This document shows positions 45,221 through 53,889 of a stretch of DNA of 64,000 bases, piece by piece; position 1 is the stretch's first letter, and each line of letters begins with the position of its first letter. The notes beneath the pieces are model-generated. The model was not told where the DNA came from, searched no databases, and saw only the letters and a list, made by a program, of their open reading frames with translations. The position numbers were made by a program, and so were the translations under genes. This DNA comes from Pseudoneobacillus sp042683745 (GTDB taxonomy: Bacteria > Bacillota > Bacilli > Bacillales > Cytobacillaceae), in the NCBI RefSeq assembly GCF_042683745.1, contig NZ_JBHUJX010000036.1:1-64000 (forward strand), given 5' to 3'.

Positions 45221-45285
45221 GTCTTTTCTCCTCTCCTTTTAATGTGTTCATCATAGCTTGTTATACCCAATCACGTAAAATGTCA

Positions 45286-45351
45286 AAAATGTCATTTTGA
45301 AGGGATTTTTTGTTTTAAAATGTCATTTTCTCTAGACGAAAATGACATTTT
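45286..45351 (-). promoter_or_regulatory. Three ComK boxes upstream of ssbB
   Basis: AAAA-N5-TTTT boxes lie at 45286-45298, 45317-45329 and 45339-45351 (AAAATGTCATTTT twice, AAAATGACATTTT once). Spacing between the first two is 18 bp, a known ComK arrangement; the second gap is 9 bp, near the known 8. The last two boxes form a perfect 17-bp inverted repeat around TCTAGAC. The nearest box is 66 bp from the ssbB start. Confidence 0.75.
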
Positions 45352-45435
45352 AAATCCAGTTTTTGCAAATTTGCTATAACCACTTATCTTTTTTCGACAA
45401 TGTGACAAATTGGTGAACAGCGCGCTGCTTTTGCA

Positions 45436-45474
45436 CATTAAAGCACTGGGGGACTGACCCCCATCGCTTTAATG
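45436..45474 (+). repeat. Single REP palindrome (locus 3)
   Basis: GGGGGACTGACCCCC flanked by CATTAAAGCACT and CATCGCTTTAATGTG. Confidence 0.88.
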
Positions 45475-45543
45475 TGTGAAAGCGAATTCATTCCATTGTT
45501 CTACTGTGTTATAATGGGGGCAATATGGTTGGAGGAGGTTGTG

Positions 45544-45975
45544 ATGAAGACCTTTAAGCTCATTTCGTTACAAGTTGTTGAAGAGTATCGGTTAGTGGAT
45601 ATTGCTTTAGTAGACGGTTTGATTATTAATAAAGAGGATGATCTGAATACTTGGCTGATCGAAGCCTATACAGATCTTTCACATCAGCATTTATTCCAAC
45701 AAGCTTTTGATCGTCAGCAAGACTTAATTGTACAGGTTGTTATTTCGAAAAAGGAGAACGACCCTGCCGCTTTTCAAACGAAAGTTTCTTCTGTGAAGAA
45801 ACTGGATGATCGTGTGAGCATTCTTTTTCAAGGGAAATTAAAACGTTCCAAAAGCAATTATGCTGAAACTTTACTGGACCATCTGCTGGATAAAGGACTC
45901 AGCGGTGATACCTTACTAATGGAGTTTAAAGACAAAATGAAGTCAAAGCCCATTCTTAAAGAAGTAAAAAAATAA
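45544..45975 (+). CDS. ywpF: YwpF-like protein
   Basis: The 143-residue protein starts MKTFKLISLQVVEE, with YRLVDIALVDGLIINKEDD and WLIEAYTD in the N-terminal half and a basic C-terminus (KDKMKSKPILKEVKK). It matches the YwpF-like family as I know it, and the position next to ssbB (ywpH) agrees with the B. subtilis order. Function is unknown. GGAGGAGG is 6 bases before ATG 45544; the longer open frame upstream includes the REP and the promoter area. A bidirectional terminator follows. Confidence 0.8.
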   Translation: MKTFKLISLQVVEEYRLVDIALVDGLIINKEDDLNTWLIEAYTDLSHQHLFQQAFDRQQDLIVQVVISKKENDPAAFQTKVSSVKKLDDRVSILFQGKLKRSKSNYAETLLDHLLDKGLSGDTLLMEFKDKMKSKPILKEVKK

Positions 45976-46003
45976 AACTCCCATCGATTTGGGAGTTTTA
46001 TTT
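45972..46003. terminator. Bidirectional terminator between ywpF and the ywpG-position gene
   Basis: Perfect stem ATAAAACTCCCA/TGGGAGTTTTAT around TCGATT, U-rich on both strands. Confidence 0.92.
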
Positions 46004-46006
46004 AAT

Positions 46007-46567
46007 GGACTAAGACACTCATAAAGACGTCTTCACCGGAATGTATTTCTAGCTGCTGAATGATATACTCGATGTCTTGCTTTCGATAATCGAGCTTCGG
46101 AAGCTCTTTTTCAAATGTTTTAAAATAGAGTAAAGACGCATACTTTACTTCTTTTTCAGAGGCTGGCCCTAGTAACTCTACTTTTTTTTTAGCTCTTCTT
46201 TTAGCTTTTCTATGACATACTTAGCTTCTGTTTTACAGGAATAATCGAATTCTTCGCGTACTTCTTTTTGCAAATTCTCAATTTCATCCATTTGAGCTTC
46301 AGTTGGTTTTTCGGATAGGATTTTATCAATGGTTTCGTTAATTTTTTCAGCCAGTTCCTGATGGAATTGGGGATTGATTTTCGTTTCTGTATCTACTTTT
46401 TCATACCAAGAAGCTTGATTTTGAATATAATCACGCCAGTCAGCAATAAAGGCTGGCAAATCAAATTTCGATTCCTTCCAGTCAATACTGTGCATATATT
46501 GTTCAAACGCTGTCGTAATCGAGCGTGTAATACTACTTTTAATGCCTGGTGAAAGATCTTTAAACAT
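46007..46567 (-). pseudogene. Frameshifted helical protein gene in the ywpG position
   Basis: The first frame (46178-46567) encodes 129 residues starting MFKDLSPGIKSSITRSI, helical and acidic, and ends ELKKK at a run of nine A's. One base more or less in that run continues straight into a second frame (KVELLGPASEKEVKYASLLYFKTFEKELPKL...) ending FMSVLVH at 46007. The full product would be about 190 residues. The second part has good codon use and ends exactly at the terminator, so both halves are probably one gene. The break may be real, a phase-variable tract or a sequencing error. Function is unknown; the place corresponds to ywpG. Confidence 0.6.
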
Positions 46568-46761
46568 ACTTGTAAAAGTACCTCCCAAACTTTATCTCTA
46601 CCCTGCCAACCATGAAACTATATATACCTTACCACAAAAATCGACAAGGTACAAAAAAAGTTTCGAATAATGGTATGCTTTTTAAATAAAATTTTTAAAA
46701 ATTCCAAATAATATACAAATATTATTCATCTAGTATATTTAAACCCAAGTAAAAAATAAGA

Positions 46762-46790
46762 AAGGAGCAGGTATTTAGCCTGCCCCCTCA
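46762..46790 (-). terminator. Terminator of the small lipoprotein gene
   Basis: Minus-strand stem GGGCAGG/CCTGCTC followed by TTTCTTATTTTTT, just after the 46794 stop. Confidence 0.75.
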
Positions 46791-46793
46791 ATT

Positions 46794-47096
46794 TTATTCA
46801 TCTTTATTGTCTTTATCATTCATATCAATTCTGTCTTCAACAACATCTTCTTGAGGGGTATTATTGTCTTTAGTCGCATCCCCATCGTTATCCGTATTGA
46901 TGTCTTCACTTTCAGGATAATGGTCATTATTTAAATTATTATCATTTACATCGTTATCTAAATTATTATCATCTACAACACCATTATCCACATCTTCTGG
47001 AGGAGGGTTTTGGTCGTCATCATTGTTTGCGCAACCCACAAGCAGCATCGCAGCTAATGCGGATCCTCCAATCAAAGTTAAAAGCTTTTTGCCCAT
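46794..47096 (-). CDS. Small Asp/Asn-rich lipoprotein
   Basis: The 100-residue protein has a lipoprotein signal (MGKKLLTLIGGSALAAMLLVGC, lipobox LVGC, Cys22). The mature 78 residues are almost all Asp, Asn, Glu and Thr (DDNNLDNDVNDNNLNND), so disordered and strongly acidic. An acidic membrane-bound tail could hold cations, but this is only inference. Monocistronic, with its own terminator. Confidence 0.75.
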   Translation of the reverse strand: MGKKLLTLIGGSALAAMLLVGCANNDDDQNPPPEDVDNGVVDDNNLDNDVNDNNLNNDHYPESEDINTDNDGDATKDNNTPQEDVVEDRIDMNDKDNKDE

Positions 47097-47200
47097 GTAT
47101 AACAGCTCCTTTCTTATTGAATGTTCGACCTAAGAATTGGTCTGCTGTTATATTGCCCCATAACTTTAAAAAAATTGCATTTGCTTACGAATTTTTTGCG

Positions 47201-47296
47201 CACTTTAACGCATTAACGCGCCGGGGGTCAGTCCCCCGGCGCGTTAATGCGTTACCATACTGGGGGACTGACCCCCAGCGCGGTGGTGTGCTAAAG
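47201..47296. repeat. REP palindrome pair (locus 4), inverted
   Basis: A TCAGT-type and an ACTGA-type palindrome with CGCGTTAATGCGTTACCAT between them, just past fabZ. Confidence 0.9.
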
Positions 47297-47302
47297 TAGG
47301 CA

Positions 47303-47725
47303 TTATTTTAAGGCAAACATAATTTCTGCTTCGCAGGCAAGTTCGCCGTCTACGGTGGCGATGGCTTTTCCTTTACCTATAGGTCCTTTGATTTTAATGA
47401 TTTCGACTTCTAGGCGCAGCTGATCACCAGGTTTGACCTGTCTTTTAAAACGGCAATTATCGATGCCTGTAAAGAAGGCTAAGCGTCCTCGGTTTTCCTC
47501 TTTTATTAACATCGCTACCGCTCCTACTTGTGCGAGCGCTTCGACAATTAATACCCCAGGCATAACTGGATAGTCTGGAAAATGTCCATTGAAAAACTCT
47601 TCGTTGGCTGTTACATTTTTAATTCCGATCGCCCTTTGGCCTTCTTCTATTTCTAAAATACGGTCAACTAATAGAAATGGATATCGGTGTGGAATGATTT
47701 CTTTTATTTGAGTCACATCTAACAT
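47303..47725 (-). CDS. fabZ: 3-hydroxyacyl-[ACP] dehydratase FabZ
   Basis: The 140-residue hot-dog fold enzyme reads MLDVTQIKEIIPHRYPFLLVDRI, then FNGHFPDYPVMPGVLIVEALAQ with the catalytic His and Glu, and FFTGIDNCRFKRQVKPGDQL. It dehydrates beta-hydroxyacyl-ACP in fatty acid elongation (FASII). Length and motifs are full. It lies after the flhO-flhP-epuA unit as in many Bacillaceae, but a terminator at 47781-47808 suggests its own promoter. Confidence 0.97.
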   Translation of the reverse strand: MLDVTQIKEIIPHRYPFLLVDRILEIEEGQRAIGIKNVTANEEFFNGHFPDYPVMPGVLIVEALAQVGAVAMLIKEENRGRLAFFTGIDNCRFKRQVKPGDQLRLEVEIIKIKGPIGKGKAIATVDGELACEAEIMFALK

Positions 47726-47780
47726 TTTTATGACCTCCTCCTAATATTAGGTTCCATTTTATTGTACTAAAATAATCATA

Positions 47781-47808
47781 CAAAAAGGAAGGGAAAATTC
47801 CCTTCCTG
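47781..47808 (-). terminator. Terminator of the flhO-flhP-epuA unit
   Basis: Minus-strand stem GGAAGGGAA/TTCCCTTCC followed by TTTTTG. Confidence 0.88.
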
Positions 47809-47816
47809 CCATCAAA

Positions 47817-48101
47817 TTAATTTTTATTAATCATATCAAGAATATGAGTCCATGTTTCCTTTTGAAGGGCTTCGGACGGTTTACCGTTCCCAATAAAGCC
47901 GTAGCCTACGACAGTTCCAGCTATAACACTCACAAATAGTAAAAGAACAACCATAATGACTTTCACCCACACAGGAATGAGACGGACACGAATGTTCTTC
48001 CGTCTTTCGCGCAATTCACGCAAGGTAAGGTTTCCCTTTTCCTCTGCACGAATTTTTCTCATTTCCTCACGGGTCTTTACCTGTTTACGGTCTAAAGTCA
48101 T
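47817..48101 (-). CDS. EpuA-family small membrane protein (annotated 'RNA polymerase subunit beta')
   Basis: The 94-residue protein has a basic N-terminal half (TREEMRKIRAEEKGNLTLRELRERRKNIRVRLIP), one membrane helix (VKVIMVVLLLFVSVIAGTVVGYGFIG) and a short outer tail. It fits the EpuA family (PF11772), often annotated as DNA-directed RNA polymerase subunit beta through a fusion in other species. It is encoded 13 bp after flhP, hence the same operon. Function is not established. Confidence 0.8.
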   Translation of the reverse strand: MTLDRKQVKTREEMRKIRAEEKGNLTLRELRERRKNIRVRLIPVWVKVIMVVLLLFVSVIAGTVVGYGFIGNGKPSEALQKETWTHILDMINKN

Positions 48102-48114
48102 GGTTTGTACTCCT

Positions 48115-48957
48115 TTAACGAATTCCGTTTACAAGCCCCATCATTTGATCCGAAATAGTGATGGACCGAGCTTGAAACTGATAGGAACGTTGAACATTCA
48201 TGAGTTGTGTCATCTCTTTTGACATATCTACATTTGACTGCTCTAATGCACGTTGATTAATGCCTATTTGCCCTCGTTGTGGACCATTTAAAGCTGTCAA
48301 AATTTCATCCACTGTAACCCCAAGTTCAGCAAAGTTTGCTGGCAATCCTAATAAGTTATTCCCTTTTTGCTCTAAAAACTGAGGTTTATTCACCTGAACA
48401 ACACCTAGGTTATAGGACTGTTCACGACCATTTGGAGATTTTGCAAAGAAGGACCCGTTTTCAGTAATCGTGAAATCCTTTGCATCACCTGAAACGATAA
48501 TTTGTTGATTATTCTCATCAAGTATAGGATGTCCATCTGCATTCACTAGCATGAGTTCTGTATCGGATATAGGACTTAAATATAATGCACCATTACGAGT
48601 GTATTGAATTTCACTTTCATTCTCATTTTGTACAAGTACACGATAAAACTGTCCCTCTTTGGTAAAAGCTGTGTCTAAAGAACGTTCTGTCGGCTTTATA
48701 GAGCCTTGCGTCATATTCAATTGAACTTGGCCTAGCTTCGCACCTGTTCCTTGGCGGATAAAATTGGGCGTTAAGCGATTCGTCTCCGCATCAGCCTTTC
48801 GTTGATTTTGAAATTCATGGACTAACAAATCAGTAAATTGAACTTCTCTTCTTTTGAAACCGTTCGTATCGACATTGGCCATGTTATTGCTTATAATATC
48901 CATCTGTTTCTGCAGCTGGGCAAGTGTGTTAGTTGCTGTAATCATGGAACGATTCAT
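48115..48957 (-). CDS. flhP: Flagellar hook-basal body protein FlhP
   Basis: About 280 residues, MNRSMITATNTLAQLQKQMDIISNNMANVDTNGFKR, the N-terminal flagellar rod/hook signature. A middle beta domain follows, then the C-terminal coiled-coil segment (RALEQSNVDMSKEMTQLMNVQRSYQFQARSI). It is a FlgF/FlgG-type rod protein exported by the flagellar type III system. ATG 48957 follows GGGGGG; ten upstream in-frame codons lack support. Pair with flhO as in B. subtilis. Confidence 0.94.
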   Translation of the reverse strand: MNRSMITATNTLAQLQKQMDIISNNMANVDTNGFKRREVQFTDLLVHEFQNQRKADAETNRLTPNFIRQGTGAKLGQVQLNMTQGSIKPTERSLDTAFTKEGQFYRVLVQNENESEIQYTRNGALYLSPISDTELMLVNADGHPILDENNQQIIVSGDAKDFTITENGSFFAKSPNGREQSYNLGVVQVNKPQFLEQKGNNLLGLPANFAELGVTVDEILTALNGPQRGQIGINQRALEQSNVDMSKEMTQLMNVQRSYQFQARSITISDQMMGLVNGIR

Positions 48958-49015
48958 CCGTATCCCCCCTTTACGATTGGTCATCAATTTTTTATACGAT
49001 ATTTAAGTCTTTAGT

Positions 49016-49834
49016 TTAAAGCTTTCCAATTTCATTGGCCGCTTTTTCCATACTTCGGTCATAGGCTTGAAGTACCTTTTGATTCGCTTCAAAGGCACGA
49101 TAGGCACTTAGCATATCCGTCATTGCCCTACTTACATCCACATTCGATCGCTCAAGGAATCCTTGTTGAAGCTTAAATTGACCGTCAACTGTCGTATAAG
49201 CGTTCGGAAGGACAGCCCCATTTTCCGTTCGGAATAGACCGTCTCCTTCTTTCACCATCCGTAAAGAGTTCTCAGCAAACCCTACACCTAGACGTGTTTG
49301 TTGCCCATTTGCATCTGTCAAAATTCCGTTTTCACTTATTGTGAACTGGTCACTTGTTAAAGCAATCCGTTCGCCTTGCTCGTTTAAAATATATTGGCCA
49401 CTCGATGTCGTTAAATATCCCGCGCCATCGACCGTAAAATTTCCATTTCTCGTATAACGTATATCCCCACTTGAATTTTGAACCGCAAAAAAGATGGAAC
49501 CATTATCAGGAAGATTTCCGTTTACAAGGGCAATATCTGTTTTATTCCCTGTCTCTTGCAAATCACCCTGCCTAAATTGCGGAATCGTTTCCTGCATATA
49601 CACTCCCGTATTAATTGGCCCAACTAATTGGTTATAGGGCAAGTTAAGAGGTTTATCCGTCGGAATGGTCGTTTTACCCATTTGCTTTAAAAGCATTTCA
49701 GGAAAAGCCCTCATTGCCGACTGGTCCGCTTTAAAACCAGGTGTATTCGCATTGGCCATATTATTCGTTAACATTTCAGTGCGGCGCTGCTGGGAAAGCA
49801 TTCCCGAAGCCACCGTATAAAACCCTCTAAACAT
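49016..49834 (-). CDS. flhO: Flagellar hook-basal body protein FlhO
   Basis: About 272 residues, MFRGFYTVASGMLSQQRRTEMLTNNMANANTPGFKAD, with the rod-protein N-terminus, a central FlgE/F/G-like domain and the C-terminal LERSNVDVSRAMTDMLSAYRAFEAN. It is the paralogous rod protein of FlhP. Start ATG 49834 follows GGGGTGAG; a GTG two codons upstream is possible. It lies downstream of mbl on the same strand with a mbl terminator and a REP in between, so flhO probably has a separate (SigD-type) promoter that I could not pinpoint. Confidence 0.94.
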   Translation of the reverse strand: MFRGFYTVASGMLSQQRRTEMLTNNMANANTPGFKADQSAMRAFPEMLLKQMGKTTIPTDKPLNLPYNQLVGPINTGVYMQETIPQFRQGDLQETGNKTDIALVNGNLPDNGSIFFAVQNSSGDIRYTRNGNFTVDGAGYLTTSSGQYILNEQGERIALTSDQFTISENGILTDANGQQTRLGVGFAENSLRMVKEGDGLFRTENGAVLPNAYTTVDGQFKLQQGFLERSNVDVSRAMTDMLSAYRAFEANQKVLQAYDRSMEKAANEIGKL

Positions 49835-50001
49835 TGCCACTCACCCCGTCCATTTACTTACTCTCTATTATAGAAAAAAAATCACGTTTCGACATTAACT
49901 ATTTATCGAAAAACGTCAATTTTTGAAAAAGATCTCCCTAAAACCATAAATATTGTAGAAACGATAAGCCATTAGCCACTATCGTTAAATATTGCCAACC
50001 T

Positions 50002-50060
50002 CTTTAACGCATTAACGTGCCGGGGGACTGACCCCCGACACGTTAATGCGTTAAAGCGCG
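50002..50060 (+). repeat. Single REP palindrome (locus 5)
   Basis: CGGGGGACTGACCCCCG flanked by CGCATTAACGTGC and GACACGTTAATGCGTTAAAGCGCG, itself an imperfect palindrome of about 55 bp. Confidence 0.9.
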
Positions 50061-50072
50061 TTTTTCCATACA

Positions 50073-50103
50073 AAAAACCCTGTGACTGTTGCCACAGGGT
50101 TTC
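50073..50103 (-). terminator. Terminator of mbl
   Basis: Minus-strand stem AAACCCTGTG/CACAGGGTTT followed by TTTT, 5 bp past the mbl stop. Confidence 0.9.
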
Positions 50104-50107
50104 AGTT

Positions 50108-51109
50108 TTATCCAAGTTTTCTTCGTGGTAGGCGGTCAATATTGTCAAGCATAATTCCTGTACCGATTGCTACGCAGTCCATCGGATTTTCTGCGATAAG
50201 GACTGGCACTTTCAGTTCATCAGAAAGGAGCATATCAATACCATGCAGCAATGCCCCACCACCTGTTAGGATGACACCACGATCAATGATGTCTGCGGAT
50301 AGTTCTGGTGGAGTGCGCTCTAAGACGCTTTTCGCTGCTTGAACGATAACAGCCACTGATTCGTGAAGTGCTTGTTCAATTTCTTTGGAACGTACAGTTA
50401 ATGTACGTGGCAGACCACTTACCATATCACGACCGCGAATTTCCATTTCCTCTGAACGACCACCAGGGAATACGGTACCGATATTTATTTTAATATCTTC
50501 AGCCGTTCTTTCCCCGATCAATAGCTTGTATTCACGCTTGATGTAATTCAATATTTCCATATCGAAATTGTCGCCAGCCATTTTGATGGAGGAAGAGGTT
50601 ACGATGTCACCCATTGACAGAACTGCTACATCGGTCGTTCCTCCCCCAATATCAACTACCATATTTCCACTCGGTTGAAAAATATCCATCCCGGCGCCGA
50701 TAGCAGCAACCTTTGGCTCTTCTTCTAAATAAATCTTTTTCCCGCCGCTTTTTTCAGCCGCTTCTTTAATTGCTTTTTGCTCGACACTTGTAATATTCGT
50801 TGGGCAACAAATTAAAATGCGTGGCTTAGAGAGAAAGCCTTTCACATTTAATTTATTAATAAAGTGCTTTAACATTGCTTCTGTTACATCAAAATCTGCG
50901 ATTACACCGTCTTTTAATGGTCGAATCGCTACGATGTTTCCAGGCGTACGTCCCACCATGCGACGAGCTTCTTCTCCAACTGCCAAGACTCTATTTGTAT
51001 TTTTATCAATGGCCACAACAGAAGGCTCGTTTAAAACGATTCCACGTCCTTTTACATGGATGAGAACATTGGCTGTTCCTAAATCAATACCGATATCTCT
51101 AGCAAACAT
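50108..51109 (-). CDS. mbl: Cell-shape actin homologue Mbl
   Basis: The 333-residue MreB-family protein has the phosphate 1 motif IGIDLGTANVLIHVKGRG, phosphate 2 VVDIGGGTTDVAVLS and the adenosine loop ILTGGGALLHGIDML. MreB/Mbl proteins form membrane filaments that guide lateral wall synthesis. N-terminal MFARDIGIDLG and place after spoIIID identify it as Mbl rather than MreB or MreBH. Probably transcribed together with spoIIID 210 bp upstream as well as from its own promoter. Confidence 0.96.
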   Translation of the reverse strand: MFARDIGIDLGTANVLIHVKGRGIVLNEPSVVAIDKNTNRVLAVGEEARRMVGRTPGNIVAIRPLKDGVIADFDVTEAMLKHFINKLNVKGFLSKPRILICCPTNITSVEQKAIKEAAEKSGGKKIYLEEEPKVAAIGAGMDIFQPSGNMVVDIGGGTTDVAVLSMGDIVTSSSIKMAGDNFDMEILNYIKREYKLLIGERTAEDIKINIGTVFPGGRSEEMEIRGRDMVSGLPRTLTVRSKEIEQALHESVAVIVQAAKSVLERTPPELSADIIDRGVILTGGGALLHGIDMLLSDELKVPVLIAENPMDCVAIGTGIMLDNIDRLPRRKLG

Positions 51110-51321
51110 TGTCTTTCTTTCCTCCTTGAAACGGGTTGTCTAGCTGCTAGAACTTATGAAAGGCTCTACTTAAGTTAATCCATTTATGTTCCATTTTAGT
51201 CTGTTCAATGATCTAGACGAACCGTGATTATCCTAATTGAATATTTTATCATATTCAGGAGGAATACCCTAATTTTTTGTTAATTATTGTGGAAATTTGT
51301 CTGTTCGAAGCGAATTTCAGG

Positions 51322-51594
51322 TTATTTTACAATTTCCCCTTCTTTTTCTTCACGACGATACTTTAATTTTGTTGCTTCACCACCACGTAAATGACGAATT
51401 GATTTATGATAATCTAATATTTCCTTTACCTCGTTTGCCAATTCAGGATTAATTTCAGGAAGCCTTTCCGTTAAATCTTTATGGACTGTACTTTTGGATA
51501 CGCCAAACTCCTTCGCAATAGTGCGAACTGTTTTCTTCGTCTCCACGATATACTTTCCAATCTTGATAGTTCTCTCTTTGATGTAATCGTGCAC
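51322..51594 (-). CDS. spoIIID: Sporulation transcription factor SpoIIID
   Basis: About 90 residues, VHDYIKERTIKIGKYIVETKKTVRTIAKEFGVSKSTVHKD, a helix-turn-helix followed by a basic C-terminus, nearly identical in layout to B. subtilis SpoIIID. It acts in the mother cell with SigE to activate and repress genes. The start is GTG 51594 after GGGAGGGCG, which gives the family length; the longer frame to 51717 adds 41 unsupported residues. Confidence 0.95.
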   Translation of the reverse strand: MHDYIKERTIKIGKYIVETKKTVRTIAKEFGVSKSTVHKDLTERLPEINPELANEVKEILDYHKSIRHLRGGEATKLKYRREEKEGEIVK

Positions 51595-51949
51595 ACCACT
51601 CGCCCTCCCTGGTTTCGGATGTGAGAAGTGTGAAATGAGACTCGCTCTTCGCTCCGACGTCCTACTACCGTTCCGCATGGCCTTTAGCTTATTAGAATAG
51701 CCTTTTCTTTCGTACATGCGGCAGAAAGTGCCTACTTAAACCAACACTTTCCGATATTGCCATAAATAATCATGTCCCCGACTGGATACCCGTTTGATTT
51801 AAACGACCCCTCACCTCAAACCCCTCTTTGTAAGGTTTGTAACATTTTATTAGCTTGGTTCGCGATATATGCCCAAAAAAGTCAATAGGGACAAGGTTTA
51901 ATGAAAGTTTTTTGAAAATTGGACACCAAAAGCCATTTCGCTTCACCCC

Positions 51950-52035
51950 TTTAAAGCACTGGGGGTCAGTCCCCCATTACGGTGAAGCGTTAATCTGCCG
52001 GGGGACTGACCCCCGGCACGTTAATGTGGTAAAGG
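51950..52035. repeat. REP palindrome pair (locus 6), inverted
   Basis: TCAGT-type followed by ACTGA-type palindrome, joined by ATTACGGTGAAGCGTTAATCTGC. It lies 75 bp before the SLH-BsuPI gene. Confidence 0.9.
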
Positions 52036-52110
52036 AATTTTTTATCTTTTTTTGTAACTGATTATGCTTGGGTTTCGTCTATTGGTGTAAATACTCGGAG
52101 GTGTTGTAGG

Positions 52111-53082
52111 TTGAAAAGGTGGTTTGTTTTGTTTTCGACTATGGTTATGCTCGTTCCAGCTACTTCTGGTTTTGCCAGTGGAGAAGGGACTTCAATCAAA
52201 AGAGAGGGCTCTCGTTTAGAGGTGAAGGCTCCTCACGCCGTGACATTAGAGGAACGTTATGCCTTTTTACTTGAAAATGGGATATTAAAAGGAAAAAAGG
52301 ATGGAAAAGCACAGTTTGATTCCTCTTTAACACGAGCTGAATTGGCGGTAAGTCTCTTCCGTTTATTTAAGCTAGAAGAAGTTAAGGACACTTCCCCTTA
52401 TCAAGATGTGAAAAAGCATTGGGCAAAGGATGCCATCCTTGCCATTACAAAGAAGGGATGGATGGAAGGAGAAAAAGGAAAAAATTTTCATCCAAATCAA
52501 AAACTGACTATTGAGGAAGTGGCGAAAGTATTAGTTAAGGCCACTCAACTAAATGAAAATGATTATGCATCCATTTGGTTGCCTGCAAGTAATTGGGCAC
52601 AAAGCTATATGGCAGCAGCCTTAACAGAAGGATTCTTAAGTAAAGAAGATGATTATCGTGTGGATGCAAAACGATCACATTTAGTTTATAGCCTATACGA
52701 GGTTTATCATTTCCTTCATCCTAAAGAAGGGGGAATCATAGCTGGAAGCTTAGAGCCGAAAGCAACCATCAGCAATACAAAAAACAATGATTACAAATGG
52801 ACCTTTACCGTCAAAAATCAAACTGAAAAAGAGCAAATCGTCAATGTTAGCGGCAGCCAATTTGATTATATTTTGAAAAAAGACGGGAAAAAGGTCGAAC
52901 AGTATACGGATGATAAAATGTTTATCATGATTTATAAAGAACAAACCTTAAAGCAAGGGGAAGAATTAACTTATACAGGAGAATTCCTTGGATTGGCAAA
53001 AGGAATGTATGAACTTGAAATCTGGCTAATTGATAATAATTGGCCAAACGCCAAAAAAACTATCACCTTTGAAGTGAAATAA
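52111..53082 (+). CDS. SLH-domain protein fused to a BsuPI-type inhibitor domain
   Basis: The 323-residue protein has a signal peptide to about residue 24 (SGFASGE). Three SLH-like domains follow at about 45-210 (SLTRAELAVSLFRLF, KLTIEEVAKVLVKAT, a third weaker one). A C-terminal beta domain at about 225-323 (KWTFTVKNQTEKEQIVNVSG, KKVEQYTDDKMFIMIYKEQTL, GMYELEIWLIDN) fits the BsuPI intracellular-proteinase-inhibitor fold. The third SLH lacks the usual ITRAE-type motif. TTG 52111 follows CGGAGGTG. It is probably a wall-bound protein that could restrain surface proteases such as the SLH subtilase; that function is inference. Confidence 0.82.
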   Translation: MKRWFVLFSTMVMLVPATSGFASGEGTSIKREGSRLEVKAPHAVTLEERYAFLLENGILKGKKDGKAQFDSSLTRAELAVSLFRLFKLEEVKDTSPYQDVKKHWAKDAILAITKKGWMEGEKGKNFHPNQKLTIEEVAKVLVKATQLNENDYASIWLPASNWAQSYMAAALTEGFLSKEDDYRVDAKRSHLVYSLYEVYHFLHPKEGGIIAGSLEPKATISNTKNNDYKWTFTVKNQTEKEQIVNVSGSQFDYILKKDGKKVEQYTDDKMFIMIYKEQTLKQGEELTYTGEFLGLAKGMYELEIWLIDNNWPNAKKTITFEVK

Positions 53083-53194
53083 TTCTACTTGCCACTCTGG
53101 ATCGCTAATTACAAATTTTAAATTCTAGCAATTTAATCAACCAGTATTCGAGGTTCAACTTTATTTCCAACAATCCATTCATAATAAATAAACG

Positions 53195-53234
53195 AAAAGC
53201 CAGATCCGAAACAAGTCGGAACCTGGCCTTTTTT
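53195..53234. terminator. Bidirectional terminator between SLH-BsuPI gene and pcp
   Basis: Stem AAAAGCCAGATCCGA/TCGGAACCTGGCCTTTT (one mismatch), U-rich in both directions. Confidence 0.88.
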
Positions 53235-53271
53235 CTGTTATTTCCCGAGAAATTGTCGATTCAAATTGAAA

Positions 53272-53868
53272 CTATTTAAGAGTTTCAATTATTTTTTCCA
53301 CAGCTTCTGTCAAATCTCTTAACGACCAGCTGGCCATATCTTTTTTCGACGCAATTGCTAGCTCATGGGAAGCAGGAATATGGACAAATCCCGCTTGAAT
53401 CTTTCCGCCTGTAGCATGCAAAACCGTATACATCATGTTATTGCATAAATACGTTCCTGCTGTATTGGAAATACGGGCTGGATACCCATTTTCATTCAAA
53501 ACATTGACCATTTCCCGAATTGGAAGCGTCGAAAAATAGCCATCAGGTCCCTCGCCCACGATCGGAGCATCCTGCAAAGCCACTCCACTATTATCTGCTT
53601 CCCCATCCCGACAATTAATAGCTATACGTTCTGGAGTAATTGAGGTACGACCTGCCGCCAACCCTAACGAAATGACCGCATCTGGTTGAAGCTCTTCAAT
53701 CTCCTCAAGAATCTTTGGTCCTGCTGTCTCGTAATCTACTGGAAGCAGTAAACCATGAACCACATACTCACTGATTTCCTTCCCATCTAGCTCCTTTACG
53801 ATCGATTCAGTTGGATTAATAGGAAACCCTAAAAACGGCTCAAAACCGCTTAACAAAAGCTTTTTCAA
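53272..53868 (-). CDS. pcp: Pyrrolidone-carboxylate peptidase
   Basis: The 198-residue C15 peptidase has the N-terminal LLSGFEPFLGFPINPTESIV, Glu in ISLGLAAGRTSITPERIAINCRD, catalytic Cys in ISNTAGTYLCNNMMYTVLH and His in AGFVHIPAS. It removes N-terminal pyroglutamate from peptides. It lies 21 bp past the ggt gene and is likely co-transcribed with it, a sensible pairing for glutamyl-peptide salvage. Confidence 0.93.
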   Translation of the reverse strand: MKKLLLSGFEPFLGFPINPTESIVKELDGKEISEYVVHGLLLPVDYETAGPKILEEIEELQPDAVISLGLAAGRTSITPERIAINCRDGEADNSGVALQDAPIVGEGPDGYFSTLPIREMVNVLNENGYPARISNTAGTYLCNNMMYTVLHATGGKIQAGFVHIPASHELAIASKKDMASWSLRDLTEAVEKIIETLK

Positions 53869-53889
53869 TGTGTAAACCTCCCTGTCATT

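Noticed and set aside
51595..51717. N-terminal extension of SpoIIID
   Set aside because: SpoIIID is about 90 residues; GTG 51594 has a good ribosome site and gives the family length.
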